Part shown: positions 1 to 5,412 of the stretch, one piece after another
Layout of the letters: each line of letters starts with the position of its first letter
Numbering within the stretch: position 1 is the first letter of the stretch
NCBI GenBank assembly: GCA_002308135.1
Contig: DBVK01000100.1
Location: 4,326-9,737, forward strand
Source of the DNA: Bacteroidales bacterium UBA1266
GTDB taxonomy: Bacteria; Bacteroidota; Bacteroidia; Bacteroidales; WCHB1-69
Direction: 5' to 3'
DNA length: 5,412 bases
Notes under the pieces: generated by a model
What the model was told of the DNA's origin: nothing
What the model saw: the letters and a program-made list of their open reading frames with translations, nothing else
Databases searched by the model: none
Translations under genes and position numbers: made by a program

Positions 1-111
1 CTTGAGGGCAGCGAACAGGTCGTCAACATCTCCACCCTCGCCAAAGGGGTATATTTCCTGAAAATCGGAACGGACCGCGCCTCCGTCATGCGGAAAATCG
101 TGGTGGAATAA
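1..111 (+). CDS. C-terminal end of a T9SS-secreted protein (type A sorting domain), 5'-truncated
   Basis: The window opens inside a plus-strand reading frame that ends with TAA at 109-111. The 36 visible residues contain the pattern LAKGVYFLKI, then a short charged turn, then a basic strand ending in RKIVVE. This is the usual end of a type A C-terminal sorting domain (Por secretion system, TIGR04183-like), where a GxYFxxI strand is followed by a final K-hydrophobic strand. Such tails direct proteins across the outer membrane of Bacteroidota by the type IX system and are normally removed as the cargo is attached to the cell surface. The functional part of the protein lies outside the window, so the product could be a protease, adhesin, glycosidase or other secreted protein. 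The tail assignment is fairly safe; the gene's role is unknown. Confidence 0.8.
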   Translation, partial: LEGSEQVVNISTLAKGVYFLKIGTDRASVMRKIVVE

Positions 112-141
112 ATTCCATCTACAACGTATCAATGCGGTATA

Positions 142-173
142 ATGTAGGGACGTGGCACGCCATGTCCCTACAT
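142..173. repeat. Strong palindrome (14-bp stem, 4-base loop) between convergent genes
   Basis: The left arm ATGTAGGGACGTGG (142-155) pairs with 160-173 across the loop CACG. All pairs are Watson-Crick except one G-T pair (152 with 163). A second short arm pair, AACGTA at 123-128 and TACGTT at 173-178, could extend the structure by one helix. It lies about 30 bases after the stop of the left-edge gene and about 37 bases beyond the stop of the minus-strand thioesterase gene. That position suits a bidirectional terminator, but neither side carries a clear T-run. A REP-like or other dispersed intergenic palindrome is an equally good reading. The inverted repeat is seen directly; its function is inferred. 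Confidence 0.7.
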
Positions 174-209
174 ACGTTTAATCCATTCCGTTCCCGCGGA
201 AACGCCCCA

Positions 210-959
210 TCAGAACGCCTTCCACTGCATCTCCGCACGACAGGCGGCGCGACCGTCTCCAGTGCAGATTTCAAAAGCCGCAAAATCATCCTCCAGGCGG
301 GAAAGAATGTAGGGGTTCTCGTTCAGATGAATCTCATGGATGTAATTGACGTCAAAATGCCAAAGCTGCCGGTTGGAGGCCCATTCGATTGGCACCTGAT
401 CCAGCATCCACTGTATGTATTTCAAGCTGTTCACATGCCCGTTGAAATCCAAGTCGCTGTACACCACCTTGTGTTCGTTGCGAATGGCCTGCTCCGGATG
501 GGCAAACGGCTGGAGCTTTTTCGGATACAGGCCGCAGGTAGGGTATTCCGGATGCATGTGGCGGATAATACGCGACTGCTCCAACAGATTGATTGCCTCG
601 CGGGTAGTGAAGTCTATCATGGACCATTGGGTGACCGCGTGGCCAATCTCCTTACCTTCCGCATTCAGAATGATAAAATTGCGCACGCAGGCGATGCGGT
701 TGCACTCGCTGATCCAGGTCACCACCTGGAAACGGTCCATGTCACGCAGTACCGTGCCGATTTCCACCACTGCCCGGGAAATAACCCATGCCTGGTTTTT
801 CTTCCGGATTTCATATACCCCTAATTTATGCTTCTGCGCATCCACATGGGCCGTCCGCATCAAATAGTCGAAGATGGAGACCATGGTGGCGCGACCCACA
901 AGGTCGGCATCCTTGGGCTCAATCATATAGGAGTAGCGTTTGTTCCTGGGAATCCTCAT
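210..959 (-). CDS. Acyl-[acyl-carrier-protein] thioesterase (FatA/FatB-like, double hotdog)
   Basis: The product (249 residues from ATG at 959-957) should hydrolyse fatty acyl-ACP in the cytoplasm to free fatty acid and ACP. Length and layout fit a bacterial acyl-ACP thioesterase with two tandem hotdog domains, roughly residues 1-130 and 155-249. The second domain carries SDLDFNGHVNSLKYIQW, matching the plant FatB signature. D171, N173, H175 and E209 keep the spacing of the plant catalytic residues (D281, N283, H285, E319 in Umbellularia FatB, from memory). The residue after E209 is Ile, where plants have a Cys no longer thought essential. An in-frame TTG at 965-963 would add two residues and overlap the upstream TGA; ATG is preferred because it leaves a 2-base gap and is the commoner start. 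The gene follows the membrane-protein gene in one presumed operon. Chain-length preference cannot be read from the sequence. Confidence 0.93.
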   Translation of the reverse strand: MRIPRNKRYSYMIEPKDADLVGRATMVSIFDYLMRTAHVDAQKHKLGVYEIRKKNQAWVISRAVVEIGTVLRDMDRFQVVTWISECNRIACVRNFIILNAEGKEIGHAVTQWSMIDFTTREAINLLEQSRIIRHMHPEYPTCGLYPKKLQPFAHPEQAIRNEHKVVYSDLDFNGHVNSLKYIQWMLDQVPIEWASNRQLWHFDVNYIHEIHLNENPYILSRLEDDFAAFEICTGDGRAACRAEMQWKAF

Positions 960-961
960 AA

Positions 962-1660
962 TCAATTATTTTTGGATTTCACCGCAGCTATGGAAAGGAA
1001 AAGTCCCAACACCACGCTGCACAAAGCGGCGAAAAGCACCTGCATATCCTGCGGAAGCAGGAAGGTGACGGTATGGGCGGGAATCCAGAAAATGGGGATG
1101 GTCTTTTTGAAAACAAAGCCCCACTGCACTTTCCAATTCAGTGAGCTGATGAACTCCTCCATCGGAAGAGGGCTTGTCAGGCTTGAAAAGCGGCCGTCAT
1201 GTCTGGCAATCTGGTTGTCGAGGACTTTGTGCATGGTCATGAACACAGGCGCAAAACTGGTGTTCATCATCAAACTGATGCAAAAGGCGCCCAAAAGCTT
1301 CATCCCGCTAAATTCGCCCTTCATGGCTTCGGATATGCCGTCAAAAACCGTAAAAGTGTCCAGGAATGCCGGCACACCCAGGCGGAAAATGCCCATGGCG
1401 GCGGCAATCCACATGCCAAAAACGCCCCATACCACCATGCGCGGGACAAGGCCGAAACCCTTCTCCAAATAATGTCCGGTTTTGATACGCAGACCCAGCA
1501 TCTCCCCGAAAGTGGCCAGCAAGGCGAATTTCAGGAAGGCCATGGAAATGGAGTTGGCATGGTTCCAAGCCGTATAACCCGCATACACGCTGTCAAAAAG
1601 GAAAAAAGGGGCAAAAAACAGGACAACTAAGGCAATAACAAAAAAATCAGTTTTTTTCAT
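962..1660 (-). CDS. Mpv17/PMP22-like integral membrane protein
   Basis: The 232-residue product is strongly hydrophobic, with likely membrane segments near residues 5-22, 40-56, 72-93, 119-141, 186-202 and 205-226. The best family clue is the C-terminal stretch around residues 188-223 (FWIPAHTVTFLLP, then a helix ending LGLFLS). It resembles the W-x-P-x(3)-x-x-F-x-x-P signature of the eukaryotic Mpv17/PMP22 family and its bacterial relatives. The segment APVFMTMHKVLD (137-148) resembles that family's GPxxHxWYxxLD element. Mpv17 proteins are proposed to form membrane channels, but no bacterial function is established, so none is assigned. The ATG start lies behind a purine-rich AGAAGAG. The TGA at 964-962 lies 2 bases before the thioesterase ATG, so the two genes are probably co-transcribed and may be translationally coupled. 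A generic hypothetical membrane protein is the fallback call. Confidence 0.75.
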   Translation of the reverse strand: MKKTDFFVIALVVLFFAPFFLFDSVYAGYTAWNHANSISMAFLKFALLATFGEMLGLRIKTGHYLEKGFGLVPRMVVWGVFGMWIAAAMGIFRLGVPAFLDTFTVFDGISEAMKGEFSGMKLLGAFCISLMMNTSFAPVFMTMHKVLDNQIARHDGRFSSLTSPLPMEEFISSLNWKVQWGFVFKKTIPIFWIPAHTVTFLLPQDMQVLFAALCSVVLGLFLSIAAVKSKNN

Positions 1661-1734
1661 ACTATTTCTCTTCTATTAGCTCGTTTCGACTTTGCTGAAA
1701 CCGGATTCGAGTTTCCGGTTTTCCGGCAAACATG

Positions 1735-1742
1735 CAAAAGTA
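1735..1742 (-). promoter_or_regulatory. Bacteroidota -7 promoter element for the membrane protein-thioesterase pair
   Basis: On the minus strand this reads TACTTTTG followed by CA, an exact match to the TAnnTTTG -7 element used by the primary sigma factor of Bacteroidota. I see no TTTG -33 element at the usual distance upstream. Transcription starting just downstream would give a leader of roughly 70 bases before the ATG at 1660. That leader would include a possible hairpin (1698-1704 with 1715-1721). Confidence 0.6.
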
Positions 1743-1827
1743 GAACTTTTATGGATACTTTAACGACATTCCCTGAAAAAAATCGCCCAAAGCCCCGAAA
1801 ACGCATTTTTTTAGGCCGCAAGCCCGC

Positions 1828-1854
1828 TTTGTATTGGGATTTGGTATATTTTTG
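1828..1854 (+). promoter_or_regulatory. nusB: Bacteroidota-type promoter for the nusB operon
   Basis: TATTTTTG at 1847-1854, followed by CA, matches the TAnnTTTG -7 consensus. A TTTG at 1828-1831 could be the -33 element, but its 15-base spacer is shorter than the roughly 19-21 bases usually seen, so the -7 call is the firmer part. The predicted transcription start, a few bases past 1854, falls about 13-18 bases before the nusB ATG. The messenger would then have a very short leader with no Shine-Dalgarno sequence. Confidence 0.65.
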
Positions 1855-1874
1855 CAGCGCATGAACAAAACACG

Positions 1875-2843
1875 ATGGTAAGTCGCAATTTTATAAGGAT
1901 TAAAGTATTAGAAGCACTCTATGCCTACAGGGTATCCCCTTCGGAGGATGTTTTGGCGGCGGAAAAACGCCTGCAGCATGCCATGAGGGACTTTTACGCC
2001 CTTTTTGTGCGCTTGTTAGCGCTGCTGCCCGCATTGACACGCATGGACGCCAAAATACTTGAGCTGAAGAAAGGAAGGCTGCTTCCCACCGAAGAAGACC
2101 TGCGACCCAACTACAAATTCTCCGAAAACCGCCTGATACGCCAGCTGGACGAGAATCCCGTATTGGAGAAAGCCATCCGGGACTATGCCTGCGGATGGGA
2201 CAACGACCTTGACCAGCTTTTCCTGAAACCCTTTTACACCACCTTGAGAAACCAGGATTTCTATACCAGCTACCTGCAATCCGGCGCCTCCTCCTATGAA
2301 GAGGACAAAGCCTTTGTGCTGCAGCTGCTGGAACTTTTCCTGCTGGAAAACGAGGAATGCGCCAATTACATGGGCGAAACGCGCCTGCACTGGCGGACAG
2401 ACTATAACGATGCCATTATCTTGGTATACAATTTTTTGAAAAAACACACAGAAAACCAGCGCTCAGACAAGGCGCTGCCGGCCCTATACAAGCCCAATCC
2501 GGATGGAGGACGCCCGGAAGACGAGGTTTTCCTGAACGAACTGTTCGCCCAGACGCTCGCACACGACAAAGCGTATGAGGAAATCATCGAGCAATGCATA
2601 CACAACTGGGAAATGGACCGCATAGCCGTCATGGATATGCTGCTGCTTAAAATGGCGCTGTGCGAATTCCACTTCATGCCTTCCATCCCTATCCGCGTCA
2701 CCCTGAACGAATACATTGAAATAGCGAAACACTACAGCACGCCGAAAAGCCGTATTTTCGTCAATGGGGTGCTGGACAAAGCGCTGCAGCTGCTGCGCAG
2801 TGAAAAACGCCTGCACAAACAGGGAAGAGGGCTCATGGGATGA
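1875..2843 (+). CDS. nusB: Transcription antitermination factor NusB, long Bacteroidota form
   Basis: NusB binds boxA RNA with NusE (ribosomal protein S10) and supports antitermination and rRNA transcription and processing in the cytoplasm. The C-terminal region (about residues 222-308) contains the recognisable core: WEMDRIAVMDMLLLKMALCE, then IPIRVTLNEYIEIAKHYS, then SRIFVNGVLDKAL. These parallel the VEKAVLRIALYEL, INEAIELAK and KFVNGVLDK segments of E. coli NusB. The first helix (FIRIKVLEALYAYRVS, residues 6-21) matches the usual RxxAxxxLY start. About 200 residues separate it from the core, giving 322 residues against about 140 in E. coli. This enlargement is typical of Bacteroidota NusB as I know them. 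The ATG at 1875 is preferred because the frame opens there and the first helix begins at once. The stop overlaps the start of the LysM gene in an ATGA. Confidence 0.93.
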   Translation: MVSRNFIRIKVLEALYAYRVSPSEDVLAAEKRLQHAMRDFYALFVRLLALLPALTRMDAKILELKKGRLLPTEEDLRPNYKFSENRLIRQLDENPVLEKAIRDYACGWDNDLDQLFLKPFYTTLRNQDFYTSYLQSGASSYEEDKAFVLQLLELFLLENEECANYMGETRLHWRTDYNDAIILVYNFLKKHTENQRSDKALPALYKPNPDGGRPEDEVFLNELFAQTLAHDKAYEEIIEQCIHNWEMDRIAVMDMLLLKMALCEFHFMPSIPIRVTLNEYIEIAKHYSTPKSRIFVNGVLDKALQLLRSEKRLHKQGRGLMG

Positions 2844-3979
2844 AGCTCCGCCTGATTTTCCACCTATGGTTTGCCGCGGCGCTGGCGTGCCTCCCCTTGC
2901 CCCCCCACTTGCACGCCCAATCCAATTCCGTTTATCACCAGCGCGTATCGCAACAGATACGGCCGTTACGCATACCGTATTCGCCTGCGCTGGCGGATCT
3001 GACACGCCACAAGGAGACACGGGCGTTCCAGCGCACAAAAGGGACGCTGGCGGTGTTTTACAGCTACCAGCCGCTTTTTGCCAAAACCGTCGCCCAACGC
3101 GGACTCCCTGATATTTTTCAATACATTCCTTTGGTAATCAGCAATATGAATATACGCTACCAGCAGGACGGACGTTGCGGATTCTGGGGATTGTCCTACC
3201 TTGACGGTGCCCGCTTCGGACTGCGCATGGATTCGCTTTACGACGAACGCTACGACCCGCAGCTTTGCAGTGAAGCCGCCGCTGCCATGCTGCAACGCCT
3301 CTACCAGAGCTTTGAAGGGGATGTTTGGGAGACATTCCTGGCCTATATCAGCAGCCCGGCCGCTGTGCGTGCAGCAAAAATCCGCCTGAAACGCGACATG
3401 CCTTCCCCTTATGCCATCCAAGAGCTGCTGCCCCTTTCCGGTGAAGATGCGCTGAACGACCTGCTTTCCTGGATTTACCTCTGCCATTCCGGACGCTTCA
3501 GCATTGAAAACAACCCGGCGGCAACCCTGAGCAGCTGCCAGTGGGAATGCCAAAACCCCATTTATGCGAGCCAGTTGAGACAGTATCTTGCGATAGACGA
3601 GCACACTTACCTCCGCTGCAATCCAAGCCTGCTGGCGGAAGACATTCCCGCCCACACCTTGCTGAGCTTGCCGCTGAACAAAGCCGAAGCCTGGCAACAG
3701 CTCGCCGACAGCCTGTACCGCCTGTATGCCGAACAGCAAAGGGCGGACTCCATCGCCAAAAGCCTGGCGGATTCCCTGCAACGTGCGCAAGACTCCGTTA
3801 AAACGGCCAAGGAGGCGGCGCTCCAAAAAGCGGGGAAAACAGTCTATACGGTCAAAAACGGAGACGTGCTGGGGCGTATCGCCTCCCGCTACGGTGTTTC
3901 CGTTGCGGATATCAAACGCTGGAACGGGCTGAAAAGCGACCTTATACAAATCGGACAAAAACTGGTTATCTACCGATGA
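2840..3979 (+). CDS. Exported LysM protein with degenerate lytic-transglycosylase (SLT/MltD-like) domain
   Basis: The 379-residue product begins with a signal peptide (KLR, a hydrophobic core at about 5-20, probable cleavage after HLHA at 23-26) and should act in the periplasm. Residues 80-180 resemble the SLT domain of MltD: QRGLP, then IPLV, then FGLRMDSLYDERYDP, then an Ala-rich helix and FEGDVWETFLAYI. The catalytic motif ESxxNP reads ISNMNI (Ile at 100), GLWQ reads GFWG (114-117), and AYN(A/S)G reads AYISS (168-172). Hydrolytic or lyase activity is therefore unlikely. Residues 250-280 resemble the NP...IPA linker of MltD-type proteins. An Ala/Gln-rich probable coiled coil follows (283-332). 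A single LysM (335-378, YTVKNGDVLGRIASRYGVS and onward) should bind the GlcNAc backbone of peptidoglycan. Six cysteines in the mature part suggest disulfides. A purine-rich GGGAAGAGGG lies 9-10 bases before the ATG. Both ends overlap their neighbours by 4 bases. The role is probably structural or regulatory in the cell wall. Confidence 0.88.
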   Translation: MKLRLIFHLWFAAALACLPLPPHLHAQSNSVYHQRVSQQIRPLRIPYSPALADLTRHKETRAFQRTKGTLAVFYSYQPLFAKTVAQRGLPDIFQYIPLVISNMNIRYQQDGRCGFWGLSYLDGARFGLRMDSLYDERYDPQLCSEAAAAMLQRLYQSFEGDVWETFLAYISSPAAVRAAKIRLKRDMPSPYAIQELLPLSGEDALNDLLSWIYLCHSGRFSIENNPAATLSSCQWECQNPIYASQLRQYLAIDEHTYLRCNPSLLAEDIPAHTLLSLPLNKAEAWQQLADSLYRLYAEQQRADSIAKSLADSLQRAQDSVKTAKEAALQKAGKTVYTVKNGDVLGRIASRYGVSVADIKRWNGLKSDLIQIGQKLVIYR

Positions 3980-4992
3980 AAAAAGGGATATTCACCTTGG
4001 GATGCATCCTGCTGCTACTCTCGGCCTGCCGGGAAAAAAGAAGCATGTGGAGCGTCCAGGGAACAGCGCTGGGCACCTTCTATGAAATCCTCTATGTGGG
4101 CGAAGAAGACAGAGACATGCCCCGCCAGGTGGATTCCATGCTGCGGCACTACAACCGGCTATTCTCCATATTTGATACCGCTTCCTGGATTTCCCGCCTG
4201 AACCGCAACGAAACCGATTCCCTGCCGGAAGCCCTGGAAAACGTGCTGCAACGCTCGCTCGAACTTTGCCTGCTGACCGAAGGCCGCTTCGACATCACCG
4301 CCGCGCCCCTGATCAACGCCTGGGGATTTGGCCCCGAAGCCACGGCACCGCCCGATTCCGCCCGTATTGACAGCCTGAAGCAATTCGTCGGTTACAGCCT
4401 TATCCGTATCCAAAATCATCGCCTGCACAAGGAAGACCCACGTATCCAACTGAACCTTAACGCAATCGCCAAAGGCTACATTGTGGATTGCTTGGCAGCC
4501 TGCGTAAGGGAAAAACATCCTGATTTTCTGGTGAACATAGGCGGGGAAATCTCCGCCGGAGGCAAACGTCCGGACGGGAAAGACTGGGTGATAGGCATAC
4601 AAATGCCGACCCGGGACAGCGTGGAAGCCGGTGAGCAGCGTCACAGTTTCCGTCTGCAGGCAAAGCAGAGAGTAGCCACCTCCGGTGACTACCGCCGCTA
4701 CCACACCGACAGCACAGGCCGACGCTATGCGCACATCATCAACCCGAAAACAGGCTATTCCGAGACATCAGACATTTTGAGCGCCACCGTCATTGCGGAG
4801 GACTGCATGACCGCCGACGCACTGGCCACCGCCTTCATGGTCATGGGAAAAGAGGCTTCACTTGCCCTATTGCAGCAGCATCCGGAATGGAGCGCCTGCC
4901 TTATTGCGGGTGGGAATGGGGAATGGATACTGCACTTCACTCCGGATTTTCCACCATCTAACCATTTAACAGACAAACAATCAAGCAAATAA
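3976..4992 (+). CDS. apbE: FAD:protein FMN transferase, lipoprotein (ApbE family)
   Basis: ApbE enzymes use FAD to attach FMN through a phosphoester bond to Thr or Ser of target proteins, such as NqrB/NqrC of the Na+-pumping NADH:quinone oxidoreductase and Rnf subunits. The 338-residue product starts with a lipoprotein signal (KK, hydrophobic run, lipobox LSAC with Cys18), so it should be anchored in a membrane facing the periplasm. Family motifs occur in order: ALGTFYEI (31-38), GRFDITAAPLINAWGFG (103-119), LNAIAKGYIVD (161-171), VNIGGEISAGG (186-196), ATSGDY (234-239), HIINPKTG (253-260), and the metal-binding stretch MTADALATA (278-286) with D281 and T285. No key motif is missing. The start is set by the ATGA overlap with the LysM gene, and no Shine-Dalgarno sequence is evident. 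No Nqr or Rnf gene is in the window, so the substrate is inferred from the family. Confidence 0.95.
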   Translation: MKKGIFTLGCILLLLSACREKRSMWSVQGTALGTFYEILYVGEEDRDMPRQVDSMLRHYNRLFSIFDTASWISRLNRNETDSLPEALENVLQRSLELCLLTEGRFDITAAPLINAWGFGPEATAPPDSARIDSLKQFVGYSLIRIQNHRLHKEDPRIQLNLNAIAKGYIVDCLAACVREKHPDFLVNIGGEISAGGKRPDGKDWVIGIQMPTRDSVEAGEQRHSFRLQAKQRVATSGDYRRYHTDSTGRRYAHIINPKTGYSETSDILSATVIAEDCMTADALATAFMVMGKEASLALLQQHPEWSACLIAGGNGEWILHFTPDFPPSNHLTDKQSSK

Positions 4993-5412
4993 TTGCCTGA
5001 CCAATGCCTTCACCTTCCGCATAATCTCCTCCTCGCCCTCCACACGGCGGTTTTCCATCAGCACACGACCGTCGCAAATCACCGTATCGGCGTGATAGCC
5101 GTTAGCGGAATAGACCAGATTGGATACAAAATTGAAATTGGGCACGAAGGCGGGAGTGTTCAGGTCGTATAGCACCAGGTCGGCCAAAGAGCCCTCCGCG
5201 ATTTTTCCGGCGTCAATGCCCAGAATTTCCGCGCCGCCGCGCGTGGCGGTATGGAAAATGTCGCCCGCTTTGACCGCCGTCGGGTCGAAGCGCCAGGCCT
5301 TCCCCATCAGGGATGCCGTCCGCATCGCCTCAACCATGTCAAGGTTGTTGGAGGAGGAATTTCCGTCCGTACCCAATCCGATGCGGACACCCTTGGCCCT
5401 CATCTCCTCATA
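4981..5412 (-). CDS. mtaD: Amidohydrolase, probable MTA/SAH deaminase, C-terminal part (N-terminus beyond window)
   Basis: The minus-strand frame is open to the right edge, so the gene's start is missing; 143 residues remain, read from TAT at 5412. IGLGTDGNSSSNNLDM is the C-terminal metal-site strand of ATZ/TRZ-type amidohydrolases, where the Asp of GTDG helps bind the catalytic metal. TRGGAEILGID, AGKIAEGSLADLVLYDL and the closing VICDGRVLMENRRV are the standard end of the family, where the chain returns to the beta-sandwich domain. Overall it resembles 5-methylthioadenosine/S-adenosylhomocysteine deaminases, which convert these purines to their inosine forms in the cytoplasm. The HxH motif and substrate-defining residues lie outside the window, so other deaminases or chlorohydrolases of the family remain possible. 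The ATG at 5403 is internal, not the true start. Its last 12 bases overlap the 3' end of apbE on the opposite strand. Confidence 0.85.
   Translation of the reverse strand, partial: YEEMRAKGVRIGLGTDGNSSSNNLDMVEAMRTASLMGKAWRFDPTAVKAGDIFHTATRGGAEILGIDAGKIAEGSLADLVLYDLNTPAFVPNFNFVSNLVYSANGYHADTVICDGRVLMENRRVEGEEEIMRKVKALVRQLFA

Noticed and set aside
142..173. Calling the palindrome a standard intrinsic terminator
   Set aside because: Neither strand has a T-run directly after the stem, so only a generic hairpin or inverted repeat is supported.
132..824. A 230-codon plus-strand open frame antisense to the thioesterase gene
   Set aside because: It starts within the palindrome region and has no family signature, and the minus strand encodes a convincing acyl-ACP thioesterase over the same bases.
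828..1472. A 214-codon plus-strand open frame antisense to the membrane protein gene
   Set aside because: Its composition is that of a shadow of a hydrophobic protein gene, and it overlaps both minus-strand genes without regard to their boundary.
2966..3958. A 330-codon open frame on the minus strand, antisense to the LysM gene
   Set aside because: Its translation shows no recognisable domain. The opposite strand carries a clear signal peptide, SLT-like domain and LysM with ATGA overlaps at both ends. Long antisense frames are common in GC-rich coding DNA.
4159..4734. A 191-codon minus-strand open frame inside apbE
   Set aside because: All ApbE motifs lie in the plus-strand frame, and the antisense product shows no domain.
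4981..5403. Treating the amidohydrolase as a complete 140-residue gene starting at ATG 5403
   Set aside because: The frame stays open to the window edge, and the family needs an N-terminal barrel with an HxH motif, so this is a fragment cut by the window.

Overview
The window looks like a chromosomal segment from a Bacteroidota (probably Bacteroidales) bacterium. Three things suggest this: a type IX secretion (Por) C-terminal sorting tail at the left edge, two promoter elements of the Bacteroidota TAnnTTTG type, and a NusB that is about twice the usual length, as is typical of this phylum. Starts mostly lack a clear Shine-Dalgarno sequence, which also fits. By eye the coding DNA is moderately GC-rich. 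No tRNA, rRNA, CRISPR array, insertion sequence or phage gene is visible.

Layout. Bases 1-111 hold the 3' end of a plus-strand gene for a secreted T9SS cargo protein. A strong palindrome (142-173) sits between it and a minus-strand pair that reads leftward: an Mpv17/PMP22-like membrane protein (1660-962) followed almost without a gap by an acyl-ACP thioesterase (959-210). The intergenic region 1661-1874 carries divergent promoter elements. Rightward from it runs a tight plus-strand operon: nusB (1875-2843), an exported LysM protein with a degenerate lytic-transglycosylase-like domain (2840-3979), and the flavin transferase lipoprotein gene apbE (3976-4992). Both junctions are 4-base ATGA overlaps. 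The right edge holds the C-terminal part of a minus-strand amidohydrolase of the MTA/SAH deaminase type (4981-5412), whose end overlaps that of apbE by 12 bases.

How the genes relate. The thioesterase would release free fatty acids from acyl-ACP, and its membrane partner is of unknown function. The nusB operon joins a cytoplasmic transcription and rRNA-processing factor to two envelope proteins: a presumed peptidoglycan-binding protein and an enzyme that attaches FMN to redox proteins such as Nqr/Rnf subunits. These genes look co-expressed, but nothing in the window shows one shared pathway.

The most notable observation is the LysM protein. Its SLT/MltD-like domain is recognisable over about 100 residues, yet the catalytic Glu position is Ile, and the usual GLWQ and AYN(A/S)G motifs are also altered. 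It is probably a non-catalytic wall-binding protein. The rest of the window is mostly recognisable housekeeping content, and I see no clearly new multi-gene system.
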